Shown in pieces: positions 43,697-53,408 of a DNA stretch of 64,000 nucleotides. Below the pieces are notes generated by a model. It was not told the DNA's origin. It worked only from the letters and a program-made list of their open reading frames with translations, and made no database searches. The DNA is taken from the NCBI GenBank assembly GCA_017644005.1, contig JAEPMJ010000001.1, positions 1-64,000 of the forward strand, read 5' to 3'. Positions within the stretch are counted from its first letter, which is position 1. Each line of letters opens with the position of its first letter. This stretch comes from Rhizobiaceae bacterium (lineage in GTDB: Bacteria > Pseudomonadota > Alphaproteobacteria > Rhizobiales > Rhizobiaceae). Made by a program: the position numbers and the translations under genes.

Positions 43697-44370
43697 CAGC
43701 CGCCCTTCAGCATGTAGCCCGCACCACGCACGGTGTGCAGAACCGGTGTATCGAATTCCTTCTCGATTTTGGCGCGCAGCCGCGACACATGCACGTCGAT
43801 CACGTTGGTCTGGGGATCGAAATGGTAGTCCCAGACATTTTCCAGAAGCATGGTGCGTGTAACGACCTGGCCGGCATGGCGCATCAGATATTCAAGAAGG
43901 CGGAATTCGCGCGGCTGAAGCAGGATCTCACGCCCTGCCCTGCGCACGGTATGGGCAAGCCGGTCGAGTTCGAGATCGCCGACCTTGTATTGCGTCTCGA
44001 CCTCCTTGGAAGCACCTCGCCGGTTGAGTGCTTCGACACGGGCGAGAAGTTCGGAGAACGCGTAAGGTTTGGTGAGATAGTCATCGCCGCCGGCGCGCAA
44101 GCCTGTTACCCGGTCATCGACCTCACCGAGCGCGGAGAGGATCAGAACCGGGGTTTTGTCACCGCCGGTACGCAGCTGCGAAATCACGGACAGGCCATCG
44201 CGGCGCGGCAGCATGCGGTCGACCACGAGCACGTCATAAGCGCCGCCTTCGGCCATTGCGTAGCCGCTTTCGCCGTCACCGGCGATGTCGGCGGTGTGGC
44301 CTGCCTCGTCGAAAGCCTTGCGGATATACTCCGCCGCTTCCCTGTCGTCTTCGATAACCAGAATCTTCAT
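43696..44370 (-). CDS. OmpR/PhoB-family response regulator
   Basis: A 224-residue regulator: receiver domain with VIEDDREAAEYI, phosphoacceptor Asp in VVDRMLPRRDG and Lys in YLTKPY, then the winged-helix output domain (LLQPREFRLLEYLMRHAGQVVTRTMLLENVW, VRGAGYML). It overlaps its kinase gene by 1 bp. It follows degP after a terminator, so it probably has its own promoter in 44371-44556. Confidence 0.93.
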   Translation of the reverse strand: MKILVIEDDREAAEYIRKAFDEAGHTADIAGDGESGYAMAEGGAYDVLVVDRMLPRRDGLSVISQLRTGGDKTPVLILSALGEVDDRVTGLRAGGDDYLTKPYAFSELLARVEALNRRGASKEVETQYKVGDLELDRLAHTVRRAGREILLQPREFRLLEYLMRHAGQVVTRTMLLENVWDYHFDPQTNVIDVHVSRLRAKIEKEFDTPVLHTVRGAGYMLKGG

Positions 44371-44416
44371 GGCGCCACTATAAGCGAAATGTTGTATTGT
44401 GCCGCGCCAGACCGGC

Positions 44417-44452
44417 TAAGAAAACGGCAGCGGGTGATGGGACCCGCTGCCG
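44417..44452 (-). terminator. Intrinsic terminator after degP
   Basis: Perfect 11-bp stem (CGGCAGCGGGT, 44425-44435, and 44442-44452) with a 6-nt loop, followed on the minus strand by TTTTCTT. It ends the degP transcript before the response-regulator gene. Confidence 0.88.
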
Positions 44453-44556
44453 CTGGAACCGGGCGGAACGAGGCTACTGTCGCACCGATTCCGATGCGGC
44501 TCCGACGGCGGTTCGGGGGTCGTTGAGACCGCCAACCGGAGCCGCATTCCGGTGGA

Positions 44557-46089
44557 CTAGCCTTGACCGACCGGCAGTGCGACAAAGCGGTTTGCGGCAT
44601 CACGCTGCACCTGAAACAGGACCGCCTTGCGGCCGGCGCCGGTCGCGGCTTTCACAGCCTCGTCCACATCGGCAACAGCCTTGATCTGCCTGGAGTTGAC
44701 CGAAACGATCACGTCGCCGGCCTGAATGCCGCGTGCGGCGGCCTCGCCGTCAGGCGACACGTCGGTCACGACAAGTCCATTGCCATCCTCGGCCGGCGTT
44801 ACCGTGAGGCCGAAGCCTTCCAGCGTGTCGCCTGCGTCGGGTTCCTGCGGTTCGGCCGCGGCGACCTGCTGGGCGGCCGGCATTTCGCCGAGCTTCACAC
44901 TCACGGTCTCCGCCTTCCCGTCGCGCCACAATGTCAGTTCGACTTCCTGACCCGGATCGAGATTGCCGATCATTCGTGCCAGTTCACGGGGCGATTTCAC
45001 ATCCCTGCCGTCGACAGCGACGATAACGTCGCCCGACTTGACGCCGGATTTCAGTGCCGGGCTGTCGGGCTGCGCCTCGGACACCAGCGCGCCCTTGGCT
45101 TCATCGAGCCCAAGCGATTCAGCGATATCGGCATTCACATCCTGAATCTGCACACCAAGCCAGCCACGGTTGATCGTTCCGTCTTCAATGAGGCCGGTCA
45201 CAACGTCCTGGGCAACCGAGGCCGGAATCGCAAAGGCGATGCCGACATTGCCGCCGGAGGGCGAGAAGATCGCGGTGTTGATGCCGACGACTTCGCCGCT
45301 GAGGTTGAAGGCCGGACCACCGGAATTGCCGCGGTTTACCGCTGCATCGATCTGGATGAAATCGTCATATGGGCCGGCGCCGATGTCGCGGCCGCGGGCA
45401 GAAACGATGCCTGCCGTCACAGTGCCGCCAAGGCCAAAGGGATTGCCGACTGCGACAACCCAGTCGCCGACACGGACCTTCGTATCGTCCGCGAAGGCAA
45501 CATAGGTAAACTCGCGCGCTTCCTCGACCTTCAGAACGGCGAGATCGGTGCGCGGGTCCGTACCGACGAGTTTGGCCGACAGTTCCGTGCCGTCGTCCAT
45601 CACGACCGTGAAATCGGAACCGCCTTCCACCACATGATTGTTGGTGACGAGATAACCGTCCTCGGAAATGAAAAAGCCGGAGCCCTGCGATGACGGTCGT
45701 GCGCGGTTTGGACGGTCGCGGAACCGCGGGTTCGCATCGGGACCGCGCTCACCGCGAAATTCGCGGAAGAAGCGGTTCAGCGGATGATCCTTGGGTAGGT
45801 CTTCAAACCCGGGGAAGTCGAAGAAGAATCCGCCCGGGCCGTTGTCGGAAGCGGGCGCCATGCGCGCCGATACGCGCACGCTCACCACGGCCGGCGAAAC
45901 GCGCTCCACGACATCGGCAAAGCCCGCGATCTGCTGGTCCGACTCAACACGGACCGCTTCGGCCAGAACCGGGCTGGTGCCGGTTGTTGCGGCGCCGAAG
46001 CCGATCGCCCCGGCAATCGCCAGCGAAGCAGCGGCAGCCAGCAGGCGCGAACGACGGGTCCTTCGGGAAACTGGAGTGGGAGTGTCCAT
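44557..46089 (-). CDS. degP: DegP/Do-type periplasmic serine protease
   Basis: A 510-residue HtrA protease/chaperone of the periplasm. N-terminal signal region (RRSRLLAAAASLAIAGAIGFGA), trypsin-like domain with the triad His in VTNNHVVEG, Asp in RTDLAVLKV and Ser in GNSGGPAF, then two PDZ domains (RGWLGVQIQD and GKxxVTDVSPDGEAA-type). It removes misfolded envelope proteins under heat or oxidative stress. An unusual 11-bp inverted repeat in its leader covers the ribosome-binding site. It lies downstream of ccmH on the same strand, 178 bp away. Confidence 0.95.
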   Translation of the reverse strand: MDTPTPVSRRTRRSRLLAAAASLAIAGAIGFGAATTGTSPVLAEAVRVESDQQIAGFADVVERVSPAVVSVRVSARMAPASDNGPGGFFFDFPGFEDLPKDHPLNRFFREFRGERGPDANPRFRDRPNRARPSSQGSGFFISEDGYLVTNNHVVEGGSDFTVVMDDGTELSAKLVGTDPRTDLAVLKVEEAREFTYVAFADDTKVRVGDWVVAVGNPFGLGGTVTAGIVSARGRDIGAGPYDDFIQIDAAVNRGNSGGPAFNLSGEVVGINTAIFSPSGGNVGIAFAIPASVAQDVVTGLIEDGTINRGWLGVQIQDVNADIAESLGLDEAKGALVSEAQPDSPALKSGVKSGDVIVAVDGRDVKSPRELARMIGNLDPGQEVELTLWRDGKAETVSVKLGEMPAAQQVAAAEPQEPDAGDTLEGFGLTVTPAEDGNGLVVTDVSPDGEAAARGIQAGDVIVSVNSRQIKAVADVDEAVKAATGAGRKAVLFQVQRDAANRFVALPVGQG

Positions 46090-46091
46090 TG

Positions 46092-46149
46092 CTGTCTTGT
46101 CCTCTTGATCGTTGGGTGGCGCAGCTTCGCCACCGTTCGGACAAGACAG
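46092..46149 (-). promoter_or_regulatory. Stem-loop structure in the degP leader
   Basis: Outer arms CTGTCTTGTCC (46139-46149 on the minus strand) and GGACAAGACAG (46092-46102) pair perfectly over 11 bp and enclose a second perfect 7-bp hairpin (46115-46121/46128-46134). The inner arm touches AAGAGG, the probable Shine-Dalgarno, and ends 2 nt before the ATG. Folding would hide the ribosome site. Confidence 0.6.
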
Positions 46150-46267
46150 ATAGTTGCGGCAACATTACGCGGCCATTTCCGGGACATGACAATTTTGTAA
46201 TGTCAGGTGCAGCGGAGGCCGTCCCTCAACACTGTCGGGGAGCGCATAGGACAATGAATACAGATAT

Positions 46268-46729
46268 TTAGCTTCCAAGTATGTCGTCGAGCTTCTTCTG
46301 CTCGGCAGGATCCAGCGGCGCTGCCCTGGACCGCGCCGGCTTGCGGGCTCGAATCGCGATTGCCGCGCCGCCGGCAAACAGCAGGAGGAGCGGCGCGCCC
46401 CACAAAAGTGCATTGCGGTAGTTGAAACGCGGGCGCAACAGAACGAATTCGCCATAGCGCGAAACGATGTAGGCAATCACCTCGTCATCGGTGTCGCCTG
46501 CCACCAGCCGCTCGCGCACCAGCACGCGCAGGTCTCGAGCGAGTTCTGCGTCGGAATCGTCGATCGACTGATTCTGGCAGACCATGCAGCGCAGCAACAC
46601 GGACAGACCCCGCGCCCTCTCCTCCAACGCCGGATCGTCCAGAACCTCATCCGGCAGCACGGCAAATGCCGGACCGGTCGGAACTGCCAGCGCCAACGAC
46701 AACACGGCGATACGCAGGAGCCTGATCAT
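46268..46729 (-). CDS. ccmH: Cytochrome c maturation protein CcmH (CycL)
   Basis: A 153-residue periplasmic, membrane-anchored thiol protein: signal peptide, then the redox motif [14 protein letters not shown] and a C-terminal transmembrane segment ([21 protein letters not shown]). It reduces apocytochrome c CXXCH thiols before haem ligation. The ATG overlaps the ccmF stop by 4 bp. Confidence 0.93.
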   Translation of the reverse strand: MIRLLRIAVLSLALAVPTGPAFAVLPDEVLDDPALEERARGLSVLLRCMVCQNQSIDDSDAELARDLRVLVRERLVAGDTDDEVIAYIVSRYGEFVLLRPRFNYRNALLWGAPLLLLFAGGAAIAIRARKPARSRAAPLDPAEQKKLDDILGS

Positions 46730-48705
46730 GCCGGACGCTCGGATTGTCTGCGCCGGGCGGCCGGGGCACCGATGCGGAGCCGACGATCCGCCAGCGAAAA
46801 GACACCGCCGACCATCATCACCACCGCGCCCAGCCAGATGAGCGTCACATTCGGCTTCCACCAGGCGCGCACCACGATGCCGCCATCCTCGGTCGGGTCA
46901 CCTATCGAAACGTAGAGCTGGCTGAACCCGAAAGTACGGATGCCTGCCTCCGTCGTCGGCATGCGGCGCGCGGTATAGACGCGTTTGGAGGAGACGATTT
47001 CGCCAAGCGATTTTCCATCAGCGCCGGCTATCGAAAACCGCGCCTGATCTTCGACGAAATTCGCGCCGCGTAACGGCGTCATTCCGTCGAAGGTCAGCAC
47101 ACGACCGGCAACATCGAGCGTCTCGCCCGGTTTCATTGTCACGAATTTCTCGACTTCGAGTGCGGTCACCGACACCAGCCCCAGCAGCGTGACACCGAGG
47201 CCCGCATGAGCAAAGACCGTGCCGAACGACGCGCCGGGAAGGCCCGCAAGCCTGCGTAGCGCTATGGCTGCACCGACTTTGGGATATCCGGATTTGAAAG
47301 CCAGATCGGTGACCGACCCGGCAACCAGCCAAGCAGCCACTCCACAGCCGAGAGCCGCGAAGACAGATACCCGGTCGATGAAGACAAGGCTCACCAGCGC
47401 TACGGCGAGACCGACGCCAAACGCGGCAAAGAGGCGTTGCGAAACAGCGGAAAGATCGCCCCGCTTCCACGCAAGCAGCGGGCCGAAGGGCACGATTAAG
47501 AGCAGCGGTACCATCAGCAGGCCAAATGTCAGGTTGAAGAACGGCGCACCGACGGAGATCTTGTCGCCGGTCAGCGCCTCGATAACCAACGGATAGAGCG
47601 TGCCGATCAGCACCGTCGCGGTCGCGGTCGACAGAAAGAGGTTGTTGAGGACGAGTGCGCCTTCGCGCGAAATCGGCTGGAAGAAGCCGCCCGCTTTCAG
47701 CTCGGACGCGCGCAGCGCAAAGAGTGTCAGCGCGCCGCCGATAAATATGCCCAGGATGATGAGGATGAACACACCACGAGCCGGGTCGGTCGCAAAGGCG
47801 TGCACGGAGGTCAGCACACCCGACCTGACGAGGAAGGTGCCCAGAAGCGACAGCGAGAAAGTCAGGATCGCCAGCAGCACGGTCCATATTTTCAGGGCTG
47901 AACGCCGCTCCATCACAAGTGCCGAATGCAATAGCGCCGTGCCTGCGAGCCATGGCATGAAGGAAGCGTTCTCGACCGGGTCCCAGAACCAGAATCCACC
48001 CCAGCCCAGCTCGTAGTAGGCCCAGTAGGAGCCCATCGCGATACCGCCAGTCAGGAATATCCAGGCCGCGAGTACCCAAGGCCGCACCCATCGTGCCCAT
48101 GCCGCGTCTATGCGTCCCTCTATCAGTGCCGCAACGGCAAAAGAGAAGCTGATCGAGAAACCGACATATCCGAGATAGAGCAGGGGCGGATGCACCGCGA
48201 GACCGATGTCCTGCAAGATGGGATTGAGATCGCGTCCCTCGATCGGCGCTGGATCGAGCCGCACGAAGGGGTTGGACGTCGCAAGAATGAACAGAAGAAA
48301 TGCGGCCCCGATCCAGCCCTGAACGGCAATCACATTGGCGCGCAGCGTGGCCGGCAGATTTGAGCTGAACATGGCGACGAGTGCGCCAAAGAGCACAAGG
48401 ATAAGCACCCACAAGAGCATCGAGCCCTCATGGTTGCCCCAGGTGCCGGTGACCTTGTAGAGCATCGGCTTCAGCGAATGGGAGTTCTGCCAGACATTCG
48501 CGACCGAAAAGTCCGACGCGACATAGGCGGCAACGAGCGAACCGAACGACAGGGTGACCAGCGCGAAGCCGGCCATTGCCGTGGGCGCCGCAATTGCCAT
48601 GAGACGGGCATTGCCGAGGCGCGCGCCCAGCATCGGAACCGTTGCCTGTACAACCGCCAGCGCGAAGGCCAGCACCAGTGCAAAATGGCCGATTTCTACC
48701 GTCAT
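46726..48705 (-). CDS. ccmF: Haem lyase subunit CcmF (CycK)
   Basis: A 659-residue polytopic membrane protein (about 14-15 helices) of the cytochrome c synthase complex. The WWD-type haem-handling domain reads [22 protein letters not shown], with conserved flanking His (e.g. in [18 protein letters not shown]). It works with CcmH/I and haem-loaded CcmE. Confidence 0.95.
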   Translation of the reverse strand: MTVEIGHFALVLAFALAVVQATVPMLGARLGNARLMAIAAPTAMAGFALVTLSFGSLVAAYVASDFSVANVWQNSHSLKPMLYKVTGTWGNHEGSMLLWVLILVLFGALVAMFSSNLPATLRANVIAVQGWIGAAFLLFILATSNPFVRLDPAPIEGRDLNPILQDIGLAVHPPLLYLGYVGFSISFSFAVAALIEGRIDAAWARWVRPWVLAAWIFLTGGIAMGSYWAYYELGWGGFWFWDPVENASFMPWLAGTALLHSALVMERRSALKIWTVLLAILTFSLSLLGTFLVRSGVLTSVHAFATDPARGVFILIILGIFIGGALTLFALRASELKAGGFFQPISREGALVLNNLFLSTATATVLIGTLYPLVIEALTGDKISVGAPFFNLTFGLLMVPLLLIVPFGPLLAWKRGDLSAVSQRLFAAFGVGLAVALVSLVFIDRVSVFAALGCGVAAWLVAGSVTDLAFKSGYPKVGAAIALRRLAGLPGASFGTVFAHAGLGVTLLGLVSVTALEVEKFVTMKPGETLDVAGRVLTFDGMTPLRGANFVEDQARFSIAGADGKSLGEIVSSKRVYTARRMPTTEAGIRTFGFSQLYVSIGDPTEDGGIVVRAWWKPNVTLIWLGAVVMMVGGVFSLADRRLRIGAPAARRRQSERPA

Positions 48706-48717
48706 AACGTCAGGCCA

Positions 48718-49155
48718 TCACTCTTCTTCCTGCCACACGCCCTTTTCCTTGAGCGCGTCCGCAACCTCGCGCGGCATGTAAGTCTCGTCATGCTTGGCCA
48801 ACACGCTGTCGGCCACGAACACGCGGTTTTCGTCGAATGCGCCCTCCGTCACCACACCCTGCTCTTCCCTGAAAAGGTCGGGCAAGATACCGGAATAACG
48901 CACGTTCACCGTCTGCTCGTGATCGGTCACGGCGAAACGGACATTGAGCCCCTGCCCGCGCTCGATCGAGCCCGTTGCCACCAGTCCGCCCAGCCGGAAC
49001 CGCTCGCCGGGTGCCAAATTCGCGGCTTCCAGATCGGCCGGCATGTAGAAATAGGATGTGCGTTGACCGAGCGCATAGAAGGTCAGCGCCGCCGCCGCGG
49101 CCAGAAACGCGAGGCCGCTCACAATCACGGTCAACCGTTTTTGCTTCCTGGTCAT
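48718..49155 (-). CDS. ccmE: Haem chaperone CcmE (CycJ)
   Basis: A 145-residue membrane-anchored periplasmic haem chaperone. One N-terminal helix (LTVIVSGLAFLAAAAALTFYAL), a beta-barrel OB domain, and the covalent haem site His in LAKHDETYMP with the nearby Tyr. The start overlaps the ccmI stop by 4 bp. Confidence 0.95.
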   Translation of the reverse strand: MTRKQKRLTVIVSGLAFLAAAAALTFYALGQRTSYFYMPADLEAANLAPGERFRLGGLVATGSIERGQGLNVRFAVTDHEQTVNVRYSGILPDLFREEQGVVTEGAFDENRVFVADSVLAKHDETYMPREVADALKEKGVWQEEE

Positions 49156-50282
49156 CGGCTCTCCGGCAACTCTATTCCAAGACCGGCGGCGAAGCCGATC
49201 AGTTCCTGCGCCGCGCTGCTTTCGGCGCCAAGTCCTTCAACGCCGCTCTGCAATGCCGCGCGCGCGTCGTCAGCTCGGCCAAGCACCGAATATGACCGTA
49301 TCAGACGCTGCCATCCGGCGGCATCGTCAGGATTGTCGCGCATGCGTTCGGCAAGTTGCGCGACCATACCCTCAATCATCGCCGCGCGATCCTCCTGCGT
49401 CATATCGGCTGAGGCTTCGATCTCCTCGGCGGTCGGTCCGCTCCCCGGTTGCGGGGCTGGCGCCTCCCGAACGCGTTCCAGTGCCTGCACGATCGTGCCG
49501 CGCCAGGGCGAATCCTGCGGCAGATCATCGGACAGGGCCCGCCATCGCTCGGCAGCCGATGCCGTATCGCCCTGCTGAGCCAGCGCGAGGGCAAGGAAAA
49601 AGCGTGCCTTCGGATCGGCGCCGTCATATCCAAGCGCGCGCTCGAATGCCTCGCGCGACTCCGCCGTAACCACGTTGCCGGCCACCCGAAAGAGCGCATC
49701 GCCAAGCCCGGCTTCGCGCGCGGCATTGGATCCGTTCAGGCTGATCGTATTGCGAAACGCGATCACGGCATCTTCCGCGCGCCCGACACGCAGATAAATC
49801 GGCGCCAGCACATCCCAGCCGCGCCCGTCTTGGGGGTTCTCAACAAGATGCCGCTCCGCACGAGCTATCAACTCATCGATGGTGTTTGTTGACGGGTTGG
49901 CTTCCAGCCGCACCGCCAGTGCCTGATCAGGCATCGCCGGCGAGCCCAGATAGAGATAGCCGCCGAGGCCCAGAACGGGCACAAGCAGGATCGCAAGGCT
50001 CGCAACAACGCGCGTCAGTTTTCCGTCGGCGTGCTCGGGACCGGTGGCCCTGTCTTCGGCCGCTCGCAGAATCCGTCGGCTGATTTCCGTTTTCGCTTCG
50101 TCGGCTTCGGCTGGCGAGATGGCTCCACGCATCATGTCGCGGTCGATTTCAGATAGCTGGTCGCGATAGATTTCGACGTCGTGCCCTGCTTCCAAACTGG
50201 GCTGCGGCCGAAGAAACGGCCAGATGACCGCCAGACATGCTGCGGCCGTCATCAGCGCTGCGGCTATCCAGAAAGCGATCAT
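49152..50282 (-). CDS. ccmI: Cytochrome c maturation protein CcmI (CycH)
   Basis: A 376-residue apocytochrome chaperone: N-terminal helix (IAFWIAAALMTAAACLAVIWPFL), a CcmI-type coiled segment (EIYRDQLSEIDRDMMRGAISPAEADEAKTEISRRIL), a second helix (VASLAILLVPVLGLGGYLYLG) and TPR repeats (PQDGRGWDVLAPIYLRVGR, DDAAGWQRLIRSYSVLGR). The first gene of ccmIEFH, start ATG 50282. Confidence 0.93.
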   Translation of the reverse strand: MIAFWIAAALMTAAACLAVIWPFLRPQPSLEAGHDVEIYRDQLSEIDRDMMRGAISPAEADEAKTEISRRILRAAEDRATGPEHADGKLTRVVASLAILLVPVLGLGGYLYLGSPAMPDQALAVRLEANPSTNTIDELIARAERHLVENPQDGRGWDVLAPIYLRVGRAEDAVIAFRNTISLNGSNAAREAGLGDALFRVAGNVVTAESREAFERALGYDGADPKARFFLALALAQQGDTASAAERWRALSDDLPQDSPWRGTIVQALERVREAPAPQPGSGPTAEEIEASADMTQEDRAAMIEGMVAQLAERMRDNPDDAAGWQRLIRSYSVLGRADDARAALQSGVEGLGAESSAAQELIGFAAGLGIELPESR

Positions 50283-50366
50283 GCCGGTGGTAATATCGCC
50301 ACCGTGCCGTCCGGCCTATAGGTGGGGGTTGCGACCATTTGGCGTCGGGTTCCCTGGCATGGCCAG

Positions 50367-50792
50367 CTAGGTCAGAGGCGACCAGCTGCCGTCCTCGTTG
50401 CGACAGGCTGCGCCGAGAAACGTCTGCGGCGAGCCACCATCCTGCAACACATGCTGGTACTGCCGGCAATCCTGCGATCCCACGCGGTAGGGCTGATATG
50501 CGATCACTTGGCCTTTGACACCCCCATCCGTGCCCGTCCATGACACGGGTTCTCCGGCTTGCGTGTATTCCAGCGCCTGATATTCGGCCTCAAGAGCAAG
50601 GCGGCGATCGCCTGCGGCAAGCCGTGCACCCTGGTAGGCGGCAATAAGCCCGTTTCCGACAGGACCGGAAGCAGCCTTGCGGGACACCCGGCTCGTTTCG
50701 GCAAAACTGCCGACAAGTGCCGAACTGCCGCCGCCCGTTGCGCAGCCGCCCAGCAAAAGCGTCGCGGCCAGCATTGTGAGAACTGCTCTCAT
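50367..50792 (-). CDS. RT0821/Lpp0805-type surface lipoprotein
   Basis: A 141-residue outer-membrane lipoprotein: lipobox LLLGGCATG (Cys acylated), an Ala/Gly region, then the 16-kDa surface-antigen motif LALEAEYQALEYTQAGEPVSW, CRQYQHVL and GAACRNEDGSW. ATG 50792 is placed 11 codons inside the longest open frame, where the signal peptide begins. Downstream of feuQ; the function is unknown. Confidence 0.8.
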   Translation of the reverse strand: MRAVLTMLAATLLLGGCATGGGSSALVGSFAETSRVSRKAASGPVGNGLIAAYQGARLAAGDRRLALEAEYQALEYTQAGEPVSWTGTDGGVKGQVIAYQPYRVGSQDCRQYQHVLQDGGSPQTFLGAACRNEDGSWSPLT

Positions 50793-50896
50793 TGTCGATT
50801 TGCCGCTCGTATTCGTGAAGCACAAGTGGATGTCTGGCTAGCCCTCATATTTGACCGAAATGCGGCTCGCATGCCCCACACAATTGGTTGAAGAGG

Positions 50897-52282
50897 TCAG
50901 GCATCGGCGCAACGCAAGATCAGATCGACCTTAAGGCCGCCGAGATTGGACCGGGAGAGCGACAGCGTACCGCCGTATTCGCTGACCAAATCGGCAACGA
51001 TTGAGAGGCCGAGGCCGGTGCCCGGCTTCGATTCGTCGAGCCGGCGGCCGCGTTTCACGGCCTCGCGCGCCTTGTCGTCCGGAATGCCGGGGCCGTCGTC
51101 TTCGACCGTCAGCCGAAACCGCTCCTCGTCGGCGGCGCCAGCCATCGGCTCCACCGAAATGCGCGCCTTGCCGGCCGCCCATTTCATCGCGTTTTCCAGC
51201 AAATTTCCGACAATCTCCTCAAGGTCCTCGCGCTCACCGGAGAAGATCAGTTCCTCCTCCGGCAAGATCAGCTCCAGATCCTTGTCCGGCGAAAGTTTGC
51301 GCGTCACGCGCACCAGCCGCCGAAGTGTTTCGGCCACCGGGGTGCGGAACACCACACTTTCTCGTTGTGCGGCCATGCGAGCACGCTGCAGGTAGTGCTC
51401 GACCTGGTCGCGCATGAGAGATGCCTGTTCAGCGATCAGTTTGCCCTTGGCGTCGCCCAACGCGCGGCCTTCATTCTGGATCACCGCGAGCGGCGTCTTC
51501 AGTGAATGCGCGAGATTGCCAACCTGAGTGCGCGAGCGCTCGATGATGCGCTTGTTGCTTTCGATAAGTGCGTTGGTTTCGGAAGCAAGAGGGGCAATCT
51601 CGGTTGGAAAACGGCCGTCCAGCCGCTGCGCGGATCCTTCCCGAATCCTGGCCAATGCCCTGCTGACCTTACCGAGCGGGTTCAACCCCAGGAAGATGGC
51701 CATGGCATTGATGCCAATCATCCCGAGACCGAACACGCCGAGATAGGTGTAAAGCTGCCTTTCGAATTCGGCGATCTCGGTTTCCAGCTCCGTTCGGTTG
51801 CCCATCATCCTGAAGCGCGCAACGCGGTTCTCATTGTCGAGCACGAACTCGCTCTCAATGACTTCGAGCTCCTCGCCGGCCAGCCCCAACGTGCGGTAGC
51901 GGCGTTGAAAACGATCGTCGAACGGAACGACGCTCGTCGACACCGCAACTACCGGCCCGGTCAGCGATGGCGAACTCAGCTCGCCCTGCAAATTGCTGCT
52001 CACAGGCTCGACGGTCCAGTACCAACCGGACTGCGGTTGAGCGAAACGCAAATCGCTCAGGTTTGGCAGGCCGGTGAGAAAACCCTCGTCGGTCACATTG
52101 ACGGCGCTGATCAGATTAAAGAGATGCGCGGAGAGCAAACTGTCGAAGCCGCGTTCGCTTGCCTGCCTGAAGAGCGCAGAGATCACCGTGGCGATTACGA
52201 TCAGGGCAAGCACTGCCCAGACCGAAGAAAAGGCAATGACGCGGAAGGTGAGCGAACGGAAGAGTTGCCGGAACAGCGGCAT
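50897..52282 (-). CDS. feuQ: FeuQ-like sensor histidine kinase
   Basis: A 461-residue membrane kinase: two transmembrane helices around a periplasmic domain (first VIAFSSVWAVLALIVIATVISALF, second near LGVFGLGMIGINAMAIFLGL), HAMP, and the box NLAHSLKTPLAVIQNE with the phospho-His, then HATPase motifs (LLENAMKWA, DDGPGIPDD, GTGLGLSIV). With the regulator 36 bp upstream and a FeuN-like gene before that, this resembles FeuPQ of rhizobia, which controls genes needed for cyclic glucan export and low osmolarity. The ccmI neighbourhood supports this. Confidence 0.82.
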   Translation of the reverse strand: MPLFRQLFRSLTFRVIAFSSVWAVLALIVIATVISALFRQASERGFDSLLSAHLFNLISAVNVTDEGFLTGLPNLSDLRFAQPQSGWYWTVEPVSSNLQGELSSPSLTGPVVAVSTSVVPFDDRFQRRYRTLGLAGEELEVIESEFVLDNENRVARFRMMGNRTELETEIAEFERQLYTYLGVFGLGMIGINAMAIFLGLNPLGKVSRALARIREGSAQRLDGRFPTEIAPLASETNALIESNKRIIERSRTQVGNLAHSLKTPLAVIQNEGRALGDAKGKLIAEQASLMRDQVEHYLQRARMAAQRESVVFRTPVAETLRRLVRVTRKLSPDKDLELILPEEELIFSGEREDLEEIVGNLLENAMKWAAGKARISVEPMAGAADEERFRLTVEDDGPGIPDDKAREAVKRGRRLDESKPGTGLGLSIVADLVSEYGGTLSLSRSNLGGLKVDLILRCADA

Positions 52283-52318
52283 AGAGCGGTCAGCCCCGCG
52301 AGGCTTTCCGGCGGCCGG

Positions 52319-52984
52319 TCATGCCTGCGGCTCGCGCATGCGGTAGCCCATACCGCGCACGGTCTCGATAAGGTCGATCCCCATCTTCTTGCGCAGGCGG
52401 CCGACAAACACCTCGATGGTGTTGGAATCGCGATCGAAATCCTGATCGTAGAGATGTTCCACCAGTTCGGTGCGGGAAACCACCTCGCCCATATGATGCA
52501 TCAGATAGGCAAGAAGCCGGAATTCATGCGATGTCAGCTTCAGTGTCATGCCGTTGACGTCGGCCTTGGAGGCTTTTGTGTCCAGCCTGAGTGGACCGCA
52601 GGTCAGCTCGGTTGACGCGTGACCCGCCGCACGGCGGATGAGCGCGCGCAGGCGCGCCAAAACCTCTTCGATGTGGAAGGGCTTTGCCACGTAGTCATCG
52701 GCGCCGGCATCGATCCCCGCCACCTTGTCGGACCAGCGATCGCGCGCGGTCAGCATCAGCACCGGCATTTTGTGGCCGTCGCGGCGCCAGCGCTCCAACA
52801 CGCTGATTCCGTCCATCTGCGGCAAGCCAATATCGAGAACGATAGCGTCATAGGGTTCGGTGTCACCGAGGAAATGGCCCTCTTCGCCGTCGAAGGCCTT
52901 GTCGACGACATATCCGGCGTCGGTCAGCGCTTCGGTAATCTGGCGATTGAGATCCTTGTCGTCTTCCACGACCAGAATGCGCAT
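52319..52984 (-). CDS. feuP: FeuP-like OmpR-family response regulator
   Basis: A 221-residue regulator: receiver with VVEDDKDLNRQI, Asp in VLDIGLPQMDG and Lys in YVAKPF, and winged-helix output (LTSHEFRLLAYLMHHMGEVVSRTELVEHLYDQ, VRGMGYRM). The start ATG 52984 has GAGGGGGAA upstream. It is 60 bp downstream of the FeuN-like gene and 36 bp upstream of feuQ. Confidence 0.85.
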   Translation of the reverse strand: MRILVVEDDKDLNRQITEALTDAGYVVDKAFDGEEGHFLGDTEPYDAIVLDIGLPQMDGISVLERWRRDGHKMPVLMLTARDRWSDKVAGIDAGADDYVAKPFHIEEVLARLRALIRRAAGHASTELTCGPLRLDTKASKADVNGMTLKLTSHEFRLLAYLMHHMGEVVSRTELVEHLYDQDFDRDSNTIEVFVGRLRKKMGIDLIETVRGMGYRMREPQA

Positions 52985-53045
52985 CGATTCCCCCTCGCAG
53001 CGAAACGGGGGCCGGGAAGACCGGTCCCCGTTCATTAGATAGCCC

Positions 53046-53345
53046 TTATAGGGGCTCTTCGAAAGATATGCGGCGCCCGCGTTCACCATCCTTGCCCTGG
53101 ACGATCACTACGCCGACACACACTGTCTGGCCACTGCGGTTCACCGCCTGCACGCTTTGCAAGGTACCGCCATACCGCGCGGCCTGCTGCTGGCCGACAG
53201 CGTTACAGCTATTTTGTACCGCTACGACAGGGATACCGGTCTCCGGTAGGGCGGGTGCAGGCTGCACGACGCCAGCCGTCGCGGCGGCTGGTGCCAGAGG
53301 CACAGACGCGGCAAACAAGGCGGCCGCCAGCCATTTGGTGTACAT
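53046..53345 (-). CDS. FeuN-like small periplasmic protein
   Basis: A protein of 99 residues: signal peptide (WLAAALFAASVPLAPAAA), then VVQPAPALPETGIPVVAVQNSCNAVGQQ and VCVGVVIVQGKDGERGRRISF. In Sinorhizobium an essential small periplasmic inhibitor, FeuN, is encoded just upstream of feuP and restrains FeuQ; position and size fit here, so FeuN is my proposal, by synteny and not by clear sequence match. ATG 53345 has AAAGGG 7 nt upstream; ATG 53351 would add two residues. Confidence 0.6.
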   Translation of the reverse strand: MYTKWLAAALFAASVPLAPAAATAGVVQPAPALPETGIPVVAVQNSCNAVGQQQAARYGGTLQSVQAVNRSGQTVCVGVVIVQGKDGERGRRISFEEPL

Positions 53346-53408
53346 TTTCATGCCCTTTGTTTAACGGATCGGGCCTGAACGTAAAATGAACAATTCGGGT
53401 AGCTCAAT

